Assembly: GCF_037042795.1 (NCBI RefSeq)
Contig: NC_089649.1
Coordinates: forward strand, 42,503,621 to 42,567,620
Origin: Molothrus aeneus
Taxonomy: Eukaryota > Chordata > Aves > Passeriformes > Icteridae
Direction of reading: 5' to 3'
Length of the DNA stretch: 64,000 bases
Made by a program: the position numbers and the translations under genes
The notes under the pieces: generated by a model
The model's database searches: none
The model's input: the letters and a program-made list of their open reading frames with translations, nothing else
Told to the model about the DNA's origin: nothing
Shown here: positions 1-11,654 of the stretch, piece by piece
Numbering within the stretch: the first letter of the stretch is position 1
How the letters are laid out: each line of letters opens with the position of its first letter

Positions 1-644
1 GAGACACTTGGACAATGACATGACCCAGCAATGTACAGTCCCAGCCCAGAAAGCCAGTAGTGTCCTGGGCTGCATCCAAAGCAGTGTGACCAGCAGGACC
101 AGGGCGGGGATTCTGCTGCTCTGCTCTGCTCTGCTCTGGTGAGAGCCCATCTGCAGTGCTGCATTCAGCTCTGGGGGCCCAGCACAGGAAGGATAAGGAA
201 CTGCTGGAGTGAGTCCAGAGAAGCCACCAAGATGATGGGAGGGATGAAGCACCTCTCCTATGATGACAGGCTGAGTGTTGGGGCTGTTCAGCCTGGAGAA
301 GAAGAGGCTCCAAGGAGATCTTATGGCAACCTTCCAGTTCCTAAAGGGCACCTGAAAGAGACTTGGAGAGGGACTTTTTACAAGGGCATTTAATGATAGG
401 ACAACAGGTTCTGGCTTTAAACCAAAAAAGAGTAGGTATAGATCAGATATTAGGAAGAAAATCTTTACAGTAAGGGTGGTGAGACACTGGAAAGTGATCC
501 CAGAGAAGCTATGGATGCACCACCCCTGGAAGTATTCAAAACCAGTTGGATGGGGCCCTCAGCAACCTGATGGAGTGGAAGGAGGGTTGGAACTACATGA
601 TCTTTAAGGTCCCTTCCAACCCAAACCATTCTATGTTTCTGTGA
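1..644 (+). mobile_element. CR1 LINE, 5'-truncated by window edge, 3' end present
   Basis: This is the 3' part of a chicken-repeat-1 (CR1) non-LTR retrotransposon. The order of blocks matches avian CR1: the end of the reverse-transcriptase ORF (CAGCAATGT, CCCAGAAAGCCA, GTCCTGGGCTGCAT, GACCAGCAGG), then TCTGCTCTG and CATTCAGCTCTGGGG, then GTTCAGCCTGGAGAAGA, and finally CCTTCCAACCCAAACCATTC with a TTCTATGTTTCTGTGA tail. The open frame at 139-393 lies inside this copy and is not a gene. The copy is old: reading frames are interrupted and the tail units have diverged. Its 5' part lies outside the window. CR1 copies normally lack target-site duplications, and none was seen. Confidence 0.93.
113..138. 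repeat. Short CTGCT pentamer repeat inside CR1
   Basis: About four tandem CTGCT units sit where the CR1 consensus has a single copy of the CTCTGCTCTGG block. This looks like local slippage within the repeat copy. Confidence 0.7.
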
Positions 645-1832
645 CCCTACAAACAAACAAAGAAACTGAACCCAAAAACACGAGTTGATTTTGATTCACC
701 CTTGAGATATTTCAGGCATCAGGCCTACTAAGGATTTTGCTGTCAAAAATTTCTGGGACGAGTAAATCTCTCTAATAAAAACTTCAGGCATTTCTTGTGG
801 TAACTGCTAGCATAGGGAATTTTCATAGGCTTTTTTTGGAAGAAACACTTATTTGGGAAATATAGTATGGTGAAACATATCAGACTCTTGAGTTTAAAGA
901 ATAACCATTATATACTTTCATTTCTGGGTGTAATATGCTCAATAGATATCAAAATAAGGTTAAAAAAAACTCACACCGCAAATGCCAGGAGAGAATTTCT
1001 ATCAGAAATTTGGAAAAAAGCCTGGTAGAATACTTGAACTATATTTGAAATTATATTTGTCAAGCAAAGGATAATTTGAAATTGTCAGGACATTCCATTG
1101 GGAGCAAGAGAAGAAACCTCCAATGTAAAAGATAATGTATTTTTTAAGTATTCAGGAATTAGTAGTTCATTAGCAATTAGATGTTACCATGTTGATAAAT
1201 ATTTTATACAGCATTTAATATGTGTCTAAAAATTATCAAATAGAATATTATAAATTAAGGGCATCTTTAGATGATCAAAAATAATTCTCACCTGAAATGA
1301 AGAAGTCACTTAAATGATTTTGTGTGCTTTAAATTTACTACATTGGCAATCTTTTGTCCTTCTAAGTAAAATGGGGCAGTTTAATTCTCTAGATGTTAGA
1401 CATTTAACATCTTTTATACTTAGCAGTGGGGACAGTTGATGTTGTGCTTAAGCATGCAGTAGCTTCATTATAAGACATGGAATTAACAAAAAAAAAGTAA
1501 ATGCAGGCAGACAAGACTTGTTTTATTCAGTATTTGTCTCTAAGTATATTGGAAAGAATTAGACACACAAATAAGTTGAATGCCAGGAATTAAATAAAAA
1601 TGAAATAAATTTTCTGCAGAATGCAACTTGCAATGCAAAGTGTACAGTAATAAATTATCAGAATAATTAACTAATTTATAGTGTGCATTTTTTTTTCAAG
1701 CATAGAAAAGATGGTAAAGCAAGGTATTAACTGAAGATGAATATTAGTTTTTCAATGATTGGCATCTATAGTAAAGGCAATTTCTTTTCATTACATAGAA
1801 AATTTCACCATATACAATTTTTGTGTCAATGC

Positions 1833-1862
1833 AATTCTTGTCCCAAAAATGGGACAAGAATT
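1833..1862. repeat. Perfect 13-bp inverted repeat (hairpin, 4-nt loop)
   Basis: AATTCTTGTCCCA at 1833-1845 is followed by the loop AAAA and then by its exact reverse complement at 1850-1862. It has no visible partner element or coding context. It could be a chance palindrome, a replication-slippage product or the end of a small DNA element. Confidence 0.85.
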
Positions 1863-2465
1863 TGCTTACAAATATGAGAAGCAAGTCATTCATTTGCCAG
1901 CAATTTGAAAAATTTTGAGTCGTTCATTAAAATTTTGACATGTAATAAAATCAAAAATGGTTTGAAATAAAAATGACTTATATTCCAAAAAACTGGGTGC
2001 AGTTGTTTCATACGTTGAAATGTGTTTCTATTGTTTTTTTCTCTTTCAAACCAACCTTTGCTTCCTATCTGATTTTCAATACCAAGTGTGCCAGTACCAT
2101 TCTACTAGTAACTCCTATTACCCTTTTAGATTGAAACATAAAAGCTTCTGAATTTTAGCAGTAATTTGCCAAGGCAGAAACTACTTTAAATAGAGGCACA
2201 ATTTCATTAAAACTTTTCAGACCTAATTGTAAATAACAGTAAGTAATAGGAAAAACCATCTACAAAAGCAGAATTCTGGTGTTTTGTGTCTTGCAGAAAC
2301 CAAGTGTTGTTCGCAGTCCTCCTGTTTTAGTGAGAAAAACTTGAACCAGGTGCAAGATCCTCTTTAACAGTAAATCAAGCTCATATAAAAAAAAAAAAAC
2401 AAAACAAACTGATGAGCAACTGATAGCAAAATGAGGTTGTTGAGGTTCAGGAACCACAGTTACTC

Positions 2466-2485
2466 ATATATATATATATATATAT
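2466..2485. repeat. (AT)10 microsatellite
   Basis: Ten uninterrupted AT dinucleotides. Confidence 0.95.
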
Positions 2486-3424
2486 CCTTCCTCCATTCTC
2501 CAAGTCTGATCCAAAGCTGAGAAAGAAGAGGATGTAAAGAGGATAAATGAAACAAATCCACTTAAGATGATAGAATATTTGTGGGACAAATCTAAATCCT
2601 TTAGCATTACTGTGTTGGGATTTGTATTATCCCTGACAACTGTAGCTGGGTGAAAGCCAAATCAAACTAAAATTTAGTTGAATGTTTCAAAGACAAAATT
2701 AGCTGCTATATACATTGTGGAAAATAGTTGCCAAAACAACAAATAAAAGCACTGAACCAATATGAAATTTGACAAATCAAACAGCAAGATGGTATAAAGT
2801 AGTTGGGATGTGTATAAAAGACCCTAGTTTTAAACCAGCTAAAAAAAAAACTCAGAAAAGAAAACATTTTTTAAAGAGAAAAAACAACAAAAAAAAACCC
2901 CTTGAAATTATTAGATTAAGTAGCTGGGCTAAAGTAAAAAATCTCTCAGATTTTGACTCAGTGTTCAGGAATTCAATATTCTGCACAATGATCCAGTAAA
3001 AAAACCTACAGTTTTTGTTCCTAAAAAACCTCTGGCACTTTAACAAGAGAAAAAATATTCATGATCCTAAGTGACTGCTGTTAATGTCTTCATTATGGCT
3101 GAGACAAAAATTGTCTATGTCACACTGAAGGTCATTTTTATTTTTTGACAAGTTTCTATGCCAAATTCATAGAAGACACTTTTTATTTGTCTAATGATTA
3201 GAGATGCATCCAATAAATTGAAATATTGTGTCTTCAACAGATTTAAAGTGTTTAAAATCCTGCTTCTGAGGCTCATAAAGAATGAGCTCTCTACACCACA
3301 GTGGAAGGGGAAAATATCCCATATCTCCTGTTCTGCATCTGCAAATGTGGTACCAAGAAACCAAAATTCATTAAATTAAAAAATATTTTTCCTTAATGCA
3401 TAAATGAATTTTGTTGTATTCCAG

Positions 3425-3835
3425 TTTTGCTATTACTTCTTGCTCTTTTACTGAGTACCACTGAGAAGACACTGTCCCTTGTCTTCTTTACTGCCACCTG
3501 TCAGATATGATTAAGCTTCCCCTGGAGCCTTCTTTTCTCCAGGCTGAACAGTCTCATCACTCTCAGCCTCTCTTCATACGACAGATGCTCCTATACCTTA
3601 AACATCTCCACAGCTCTTCTGGTAAATTCACCTCTTTCTTTTGTGTGGGGCCCAGAATGGGCCTCCAGATGTGCCTCATCAGCGTTAAGTGGAGGGGAAG
3701 AATCACCTCCCTCCAGCTGGTGGTAATGGTCTTCCTAAGGACACCTCTGGGATGCAGCTGCCCTTCTTTGCTACAAGGGCACATTGCTGGCTCAAATCCA
3801 CCTTGTCTAACAGGACTTTCAAGGTTCTTTCTGCA
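3425..3835 (-). mobile_element. CR1 LINE fragment (3' region, lacking the terminal tail)
   Basis: Reverse-strand CR1 block. On the plus strand it shows ACTGAGTACCACTGAGAAGA, then CTGGAGCCTTCTTTTCTCCA, AGGCTGAACAGTCTCATCAC, a GGCCTCCAGATGTGCCTCA block, then AGGGGAAGAATCACCTCCCT and ACAAGGGCACATTGCTGGCTC. This is the standard order of CR1 read backwards. The terminal CR1 tail is missing on the left, so the copy is truncated at both ends. The opposing open frames at 3507-3899 (+) and 3563-3784 (-) are by-products of the repeat. Confidence 0.92.
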
Positions 3836-5044
3836 ACATGGAATTTCACTTGAGTGGGAGATTCAAGCCCTTAAGTATTTCAAAACTTGTCATGATTGAA
3901 TTTTACATACTTTCCAGTGCATTATTAGACCCTTTTCCTCTCCACTTTGAAATATTTTATTAAAACGATGCTTATTTTAATGGGGAATGTCTCTACTGAG
4001 TTATAAAAATAAATATAATCTCCAAGATTTTTAAGAAATTTACCATTTCCTTAATGTCCTTTACATTAATCTGAACTCCTAATGAACTCATGGAGCACAA
4101 TATTATCCTCTCACTCATAGTAAGTCCATTTCAGATATTTCTTTCTTTCAGGTATAAAAGTTGAATGGTACCAAACAAGGAGAGCACTTGAACTTTTAGG
4201 AGAAATAAATGGACTTATAAATTGGTTTTGGTTGTTTTTTTTTTTTTTACAGTACTAAATAGGTACTTAATATCTAAAATATTATCCTTGATATCTATAA
4301 TAAGATAAATGCCTAATAAAATTAAATTAATAACACACAATAAAACATAATAATTTCCAAATTAAAAATTTTCATCTCAAATTCTCAAAAGGAATCAAAA
4401 GGAAAGGTTTAATTTATTGTGGATTATTGGAAATGTATTTTTATACATTAATATTTTAGTGTATCATAATGGGTTAGTACTACTAATTCTGATTTGATTA
4501 TCAAGAACTATAAGGAAAACAAGTTGTAATTATGATTCCAGCTGGGAAAATAACATTCCTTTAATTTCTGTTTTGTTGGCAATAATTAGCTGATTGGAAC
4601 AGATAACAAATAAATGCTTCACTTATGCTGAGGCCAAAGCTTAAATCTAGCTAAGTACAAATAATTGTGGTTCTAGCTATGTGTTAATATAAATTTATCT
4701 TCAAAAATGATAAAACCCACTGACATTCAGCCAATAGATTCAAAAATATAAAGTTAGAAAAACACTGTTTCTGCTTGGTGCAGATGTTCTCCCTGTGTAG
4801 TACCTGTAGCACTGCATTTGGCACTTCTGGTATTCTGGAGTGAGATTAAATGCTGCATTTGTAGGGACTATAATCTGAAAAAAACAACAGAGACTAGAAA
4901 GAGAAGCGCTTGTTTTGTTCTGTATTTTTTCTGTTTGTTCTAATTTACAAATTAGAGGAAGGATTGTCAGACTGTTACAGGTTTTCCTGCTGGTTTTGCA
5001 GCTTTCTGAAAAGAATGCTTATATTCTATTTCATTTTATGCCGT
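3836..5044. other. AT-rich unique sequence, no gene recognised
   Basis: About 1.2 kb, strongly AT-rich around 3940-4520, with a 12-nt T tract near 4238-4249. No repeat family or exon-like structure was recognised. Confidence 0.6.
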
Positions 5045-5585
5045 TGTGGTGGTTTTGTCTGGGGTAGAGTTCATTTTCTTCACAGTAGCTGGTGGAGGGC
5101 TGGGTTTTCAATTTGTGATGAACATAGGGTGGATGATATAGAGATCTTTTTCTTTTATTGCTGAGCAGTGCTTGCACACTTTTCGGCTTTTCCATACTGC
5201 CACACTGGCAAGGAGGCTTTGGGTGAGTGGGAAGTTGAGAAGACACACAGCTGACCCCAACTGCCCAAAGGGATATTCCAGACCAGATGACATCATGCTC
5301 AGTAAATAAAGCAGGAGGAAGAGGGAACATTAGGAGTGATGGCATTTGGTGCTGTCTTCCCAAGTCACCGATACTCACAATGTTTGCCTGGGAGTGGCTG
5401 AACACCTGCCTGCCCATGGGAAGCAGTGAATGAATTCCTTGCTTCACTTTGCATGCATGTGTGTCTTTTGCTTTCCCTATTTAGCTGGTTTTATCTCAAC
5501 CCACGAATTTTCTAGCTTTTAATCTTCTGATTCTCTCCTTGATTCCACTGGTGGGGGAGTGAGTGAGAGAATGCATGGCACAGAG
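5045..5585 (+). mobile_element. Endogenous retrovirus LTR, partial (3' terminus lost)
   Basis: The stretch begins TGTGGTGGTTTTGTCTGGGG, a 5' LTR end I recognise from an abundant passerine ERV LTR family. It continues through family landmarks: ATTGCTGAGCAGTGCTTGCA, AAAGGGATATTCCAGACCA, a degraded TATA-like GTAAATAAAGC near 5302-5312, GGCTGAACACCTGCCTGCCC, and TTTATCTCAACCCACGA near the expected polyadenylation/U5 region. The family's ACA-ending 3' terminus is not visible, so the right end is eroded or deleted. No internal viral sequence follows. The open frames across it at 5031-5447 (-) and 4910-5164 (+) are not genes. A second copy of the same family lies at 31650-32265 on the opposite strand. 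The class (ERVL-like) is inferred and not proven here. Confidence 0.85.
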
Positions 5586-5830
5586 ATCCTACTCTGGTCC
5601 AGCCCAGCCTACTGTCTCTAAAGATCTTCCTTAAAAGGGTCAAAACCAGAAGTTAATGATGAGGTAGGAGCATTGGCTCGCAACCATAGGATCCTAAGGG
5701 GTGCTCCTAGCTAATACTGGAAGAAGAAGAATGCTAGTAGAGAAAGCACATAAAAAGAAAGAAATGCACGTCCCAACTCCAGCTGAAGGCAGGGTAAAGC
5801 AAAGGAGGGGCACAGGGCAGAGGTAGAAGC
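5586..5830. other. Spacer between LTR and CR1
   Basis: About 245 bp with no recognised feature. It is less AT-rich than its surroundings. The left part could include an unrecognised remnant of the LTR end. Confidence 0.5.
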
Positions 5831-6275
5831 TTTGGAAGTGGGGAGAGACCTTTAAAGGTTGTCTAGTCCAAATCCTACCAGATAAGCAGGGACATCTTCC
5901 ACTAAATCAAGTTGCTCAGACTCCCATCCAACCCGACCTTGACATCTTCCACCTCTCAATGTGTTCAAGTATTTTACCAATCTCATTGTTAAAAAATCTT
6001 TATCCTTACATCTTACCTAAACTGATCCTTTTTTAGTTTAAAACTGTTTCCCCTTGTCCTACTGCAACAGGCCCTGCTAAAATGTTTGTGCCCTTCCTAC
6101 TTGTATGACCCCCTTAGGCACCCAAAGGCCACAATAAGGTTTCCTTTCAGCCTTTCTGCTCCATCTTTCTCAGCCTGTTCTCATAGGAGAGAGGCTCCAG
6201 CTCCTTGGATCATCTTTGGGGCCCTCCTTTGGACTTGCTCCAATGATTCCCTATGTTTTCTGTGCTGGAGAACCC
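5831..6275 (-). mobile_element. CR1 LINE fragment, 3' end present
   Basis: Reverse-strand CR1. From the left it shows a diverged tail (TTGGAAGTGGGGAGAGACCT), then TTGTCTAGTCCAAATCCTAC, AAACTGTTTCCCCTTGTCCT, TCTCAGCCTGTTCTCATAGG and GAGAGGCTCCAGCTCCTTGG. It ends in the GGGGCCCTCCTTTGGACTTG block. The terminal octamer-type tail is badly eroded. The open frame at 6086-6328 lies mostly within it and is not a gene. Confidence 0.9.
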
Positions 6276-8164
6276 TGAAATGTAATTTGAATAGTTTGAA
6301 AAGAGAAACAAAATTATGTAATTTCTGAAAAGTTAGGCATCTTTAGGGTGGTTGTTTTTTTCAGTTGACTATATTTTTCTTTTGTTTTGTTTTTTCTAAA
6401 AAAAATGAAAATAAATTTGATTCAGGTTTTAGCTTATATAAACTTCAGGTATCAACTTTATACACAATATTCATATAGAATATGCATAAAAGTCACAGAT
6501 TGTGATTTGAATGCAAATATATTTGATGAAATCACAAATTGTTTTCAGAAACTCAGATTAGTCCTCAGAATGAAAAACAACGGTAATTCTTTCTTAAGCA
6601 AGTAGGATTTAATTTATTATTAGAGAATGTGCCATAATTTTTTTATTTCTTCAGGAGATTATTACGTGAAAATGAATGTGACCAGTTATTAACTAGTGTA
6701 TGTGTAGAATAGATTGTAGAAAAGTAGAATAGATTGTAGAAAAGTTGTTTTGGTTTTTTTTGTTTTTTTTTTTCTAATTTAGAATACAGGTACTGGTTGA
6801 AATTTCAAAATTACTTCTGATACAAATTCCAAAACAACAATGTGAATACTTGTAACAGCAGGTTCCAAACACATAGATAAAAAATTAATCTATTTCTGCC
6901 ACTCATTCCCTTCCTGTTGTTTCTGTTTTGGCTTTTGGCATTAAGAACAAAAAGTTGTACCTGTGTTTTGTGATAAATGAGATAATACAGGTGTGAACTC
7001 TAGCAAGAAGTAGTGTACACATAGGATACTGTAAAGTGTCAATGTTGTTACCATTAATTTGGCACTTTAGGAAAGGAAGTATTTTCACAACCTTAGTAAG
7101 GAAAAGGTTTGAGGGAAGAATAGTGAGAACAACTCTTGCAGAACCATCTGATTTTTTTTTGACTTATAACATGGTAATGATGCTACTTAGATAATGTCTC
7201 TAAAATGGAAATGAATTGTTTTTTCTAAAGTTCTTTTCTGAACTTCAAAAGACAAAATGCAGCCAGTTTGCATGTTTCTAAACAGATGAAATACAACTAT
7301 CTCATCATCTCCTTTCCTCAGTTTTCAGATTACTGTTTCTAGGTATTTGGCAATTGGCCATTGTAATGAAAATGCTGGAGCTTGGCAGTGTGCCATGAAA
7401 TTGCAACAGAATATATTGTAATTGCTTTTATGGGAATTATAGTGATCAAGATAAAAAATATACTTTGAATCTACTAAAAGTTGGGGCAAGATTAAGTTCT
7501 TTCTCTCTCTTTCCTGTCTGTTTTGCCTTCTAGCTCATTTTTGGGACAAGAAACTAATTTGTCTTCTGGACAGAACTGTTTTCTAAAAACATTCTCCATG
7601 TAATGAGGTGAGGCATTTTAGTGCCAACACTAGACTTCAGTTGTATCCTTTTGACACTATTTTTTGCATTACACTTTCCTCCAACACCTTTGCCTAAATA
7701 ACTCCTTCTTTAACCTTCAGTGCACCATTGACAATTCTATACATGGAGACTTGTTGATTTACAAATCTTCATTTTTCTGGGGCATTTAAAGAGTTCTAGC
7801 TGTGAAAGTGAGTGAAACATTTACAGGATACTATTCCACATTAGTACATATCACAGGAGTCCATAGATCCATTGTCTCTGGAAGAGCATTTGGACCGTGA
7901 GGGCCAGATACATGTAGATAAAAATTAGATAAATGTTAGGATTAGCTGAAACCAGGTCATATTGTCAACTGGTAAACCAAAGAATGACTGTGGTACAACT
8001 TAGTTATTCTTAAGTTTCAGACAGCCTTTGACATCTTGCCCCATAATCTGACTGTGTTTTAAATAGCAGCATAGGTAAGCAATAAAATAACTTTCCAACT
8101 AAAGTACCGCCCAGTGGTACCATGATTCATAAAAAAATCTAAGGCAAATCCCCCACTGGTCTCA
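6276..8164. other. AT-rich unique sequence with one small tandem duplication
   Basis: About 1.9 kb without a recognised gene. It holds the exact 20-bp duplication at 6704-6743 and T-rich tracts at about 6745-6775. Near 8022-8058 a short stretch reads as a CR1 reverse-transcriptase-like AFD..PHN peptide on the plus strand, which may be a detached remnant of the CR1 copy that follows. Confidence 0.55.
6704..6743. repeat. Exact 20-bp tandem duplication
   Basis: The unit GTAGAATAGATTGTAGAAAA occurs at 6704-6723 and again immediately at 6724-6743 with no mismatch. This suggests a recent slippage or end-joining duplication. Confidence 0.9.
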
Positions 8165-8557
8165 AGGCTTGTCCAGCCTGCAGAAGATAAGATCTGGGAA
8201 GGGAAGCTGACAGAACAGCAGCATGCCCATGCCTATGGCTATGTGGAGATTATCCAGAGCATGGAATCAAGTTCTTCACAGTTTTCTAGGGTGGGAGGAC
8301 AGGAGACAGTAAACACTTAAATGAGATTCACAGTGGATATAAGGAACACCTGTTTTGTTATGAGAGAGACAGACAGATGAAGAAGTTGCCCAGAGAGGTT
8401 ATGCAATTGCCTTCTTTGGAGGTTTTTGAGGCCTGGCAGAATAAAGCCCTGAGCATTCTGATCTCATAGCTGACCCCATTTGAAGGAAGAGGCTGGATTA
8501 GAGACCTTCTGAGCTCCCTTTTGAAATGGCTTATCCTGTGATCTTAGATCCTATAAT
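8165..8557 (+). mobile_element. CR1 LINE fragment, 3' end present
   Basis: Plus-strand CR1. It shows a degraded TTGTCCAGCCTGCAGAAGA block, a GTTGCCCAGAGAGGTTATGC block near 8386-8405, then TTTGGAGGTTTTTGAGGCCT, GGCTGGATTAGAGACCTTCT and the terminal TTATCCTGTGATCTTAGATC / CCTATAATG. The middle is diverged, with probable small insertions, so the left boundary is approximate. Confidence 0.88.
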
Positions 8558-11500
8558 GAGTAATTTCTAAAGCAGGAAACTGTTCACAAAAAGACTCTTC
8601 TGTAATTAAAAAAAATTATTTTTAAATTTTAGAAATTCTCAAAATATTTCCTGAAGTTATACTACAAGAAAACCATGGATATTAATATTATACCAGACTG
8701 TATTTTTTATCCATTTAGAAATCTTCACCCTTCTCTCAACAGGAAGTCTCATAATAGAACAGTTAATTTATAAATGCTGAAATTCAAAAAATCCTGGATT
8801 TCTTTGCAAATTAGACCTTCAGTAATATATCCCAAATAATTACAATTTATATATTTTTCAACTTCTTTTTATTGTTTAAAATTTTATTTAATTATTTTAA
8901 AAATTATTTATTTTTAATATTGTTATGATTTTTAATTTTTAATTTTTTTGACTTTTAATTTCTAATTTAAAAAATGTTTTAAATTTTTTTTATTTCTTTA
9001 ATTTTTAAATTTCTTTTTGCTTTTTATGAGAAAGAAATAATGTTTTATTTTTCTCTGACTGTAATAGTTCATCTTGTAAAAGTTACCTTTGCCTCCAAAC
9101 CTTGCCTTGCCCATATCCCCAGACAATCATGGGTATGGATACAAAACCACTAGCATTACTTGTTTCTTCTAAGTTCAAAGACTGTTTGTTATGATATTTT
9201 GAAATGCAAAGGTTCAGTTTCAAGGTTTCTGCTTGATTATTTTAATAAAATATAGGGACAGAATTCATTAATCAGTCACGTACTAGACAATGCATAGCTT
9301 TACATCTGGCATTTGCTACCACACACCTTAAAAGCAAGCTTTTTTTTTTTTTTCTTTTGGTATTCTTGAAAGTACCTTTCTAACTGAGGGGAATTCCAGT
9401 TCTTCAGGAGGGAGAATTTTTGTAGTTGAAGGAACAAAACAGAGTTGGCAGGAATGAATAATTAAAAAAACCCTCTCTCCTAATTAGATAGTGTATATTG
9501 TCTTCTTAACTTTGTAGAAATTTAAAATTCAGTTTGTGAAGTGTAGGCTAAACAAGGTTTGGTTGCATAAACAGAGTAAATGTTATAGCCTGCTACATCC
9601 AGAACATTGGCTGCAAGCCCTGTGGTAAACTCCCTCAGTTAGAAGTCTGACAGCGAGAAGATAGGAAAAAAAAATACAGGTAATCTCCTTTTTGTTTTCA
9701 ACATAACATAAAAACAGCTGTGCTGGATCAGATCAGTAATTCTGCTTTAGAGAGTGGTCAGTAATAGGACTGGAGTGGAAGAATAAAATATACTCTCTTC
9801 TTTTTTTGCATTATTGTTTCCTGGCAATAACTCGGGCAGAGCATTCCTGCCTCAAACAATTACTTCTATCTAGATCACTGCATTTAGCAACCAACAATAA
9901 AACTTTCCTTTTGAACACATTTATACTTTTGCACACAAAAATTTACCGTGGCAACAAATCATTCTTTTAAAATATGAGAAAATGATTCCATTAGGATCCA
10001 TATATATTTACTTTAAATAAGTCCTGGTCCTGCTGATTTAAATAAATTCTTCTTCTCATAGTAAGTAACTTGTATGGTGATGAAACATGTTTAAAAAATG
10101 CTGTTTCATCACCTCTGATAATTTCTAGTAAGATCCAAATCCTAAACTAAGTTGTTTCATAACATCAGAAGTAAAAATCTCTTCCTCTGTTGTTTCATTT
10201 AGTAGACACAATACCTTTTCAATTTTCTCCCCCATTTTCAGCATATTATGAAAGAATTAAGATTCTTTTGTTGTTCATAAGAGCAAAAGAACAGCTTTAA
10301 TTGTGTAGTGTGGTAGTGCATGGAGCACTGCACTTGGATCACACACTGTACAGCACATCCTGCCTTGAGCATGGCAGTAGAGCTGCTGGATACCCAGTAA
10401 ATTCATGTAGCACAGTAAACCTCATGTAGCTGTAGCTGCTGGTATTCAAAGCCAGTCTTATCACTGGTCTGTTGTCTAGATTTGCATGCATCTGGTTAAG
10501 GTTCAGAGATCCCCTTGCATTTTTTGCTTAACATTAGCAGTACCTCATGGTACAAAAAGGAAAAAAAAATCAGCCTTCTTGTAAGTCACTTTGATATCTG
10601 GTTGACAAAAGTTGGTATGCAAGAACATGACATTATAGCTATTATTCCATTAAATTATTGTCATAACAATCTCCTTACTGAGTACACAACATGGGTTTTT
10701 CCTTTTCTGTAGCAAACATTTCTTCTGTATGTGTAATTACAGAATGGTTATCTCAGTTTAACTCATATCTAATTATGTAAATAGGTGTATATGCCCTCAA
10801 ACTGCTTATTGCATACTGTTCTGACCTAGGAATCATGCCTTTACTTGCTCATATTCATGACTTAGAGGTGTTGGCCCAAACTTTCTTTACATGAAAGTTT
10901 ATAAATAAAGATTGCATAGAACTCATATTATTTTAAGCCCATTTTTATGTTCTCTCAAACATGAATTATGGGTAAATCAAAACTGATGAAAGTGGGAAGA
11001 TTGTTAATGCTGCAATGCTGAAATTTTTTTATTTCTGTACTGGAATTCAAACATATCTCCTGGAATTTTATGAAAACTGGCATATAACAAAGGAGAGACT
11101 TTTTTTTTTTTTTGTGGGTAAGAAGTTTGCATGTTGAGACAAGAGTTTTTGCTTGCATGAGAACATTTTTTCATCCAAAGATCATACCAAACCAGACTGT
11201 TCCTGTTGGTCATTCTCTCCACAGACCACTAACTATGTTGTCTTTCTTTCTGTATGTTTCAGTTTCTGATATTTTTTCTGTCAAATTTTTAGCAAGTCTA
11301 ATCATCTCTCTTACTTTTTTGTCTCTGCTTTCTCTTTTTTCTAACCCTCAGAGATGAAGATTCCCCAGCAAATCTTTTTCAAACTTGTGTCTGAGACACA
11401 GGTGACTTCAGTGATATAGAAAATAATATACAATTGCTTCAACCAGTTCTTAATATTGGGCATTAAAGAGCTATGTGCTATGCTTGGGCAATTAAGAATA

Positions 11501-11654
11501 TCTAATATAGTTCTGGTGTTTAACAATTTAATTCATAATTTTAATTAATAAAGCCCATTCTGTGACTTGGAATCAAGTATTCACATAAGCCTTAACTACT
11601 TAAGATAGCAGAAAACAATAATTTACAATACTCCCAAAAGTCACGCTGCTTCCC
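8558..11654. other. AT-rich unique sequence, no gene recognised
   Basis: About 3.1 kb. The stretch 8861-9010 is an extreme A/T low-complexity block made of ATTTTT/TTTAAT runs. T tracts lie at about 9341-9353 and 11101-11113. Around 9700-9785 a block (GCTGTGCTGGATCAGATCAG ... GAGAGTGGTCAGTAA) faintly resembles an ancient amniote interspersed repeat, but I cannot assign it. Nothing else was recognised. Confidence 0.55.
8861..9010. repeat. A/T-only low-complexity block
   Basis: About 150 bp consisting almost entirely of short runs of A and T, with very few G or C. It has no periodic unit. Confidence 0.85.

Larger units (their letters stand above)
645..3424. other. AT-rich unique sequence, no gene recognised
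   Basis: About 2.8 kb with no interspersed repeat or gene that I recognise. It contains a perfect hairpin at 1833-1862, a (TA)n run at 2466-2485 and several A-rich tracts (about 2387-2399 and 2840-2905). The small open frames here are short, rich in Lys/Phe/Ile/Asn as expected from AT-rich DNA, and show no family features. Confidence 0.6.

Noticed and set aside
139..393. 84-codon plus-strand frame near the window start
   Set aside because: It lies in the 3' region of a CR1 copy, downstream of where the reverse-transcriptase ORF ends.
3507..3899. 130-codon plus-strand frame
   Set aside because: It is the antisense strand of a CR1 fragment.
5031..5447. 138-codon minus-strand frame
   Set aside because: It runs antisense through an LTR, which has no coding role; its length reflects the GC-richer LTR.
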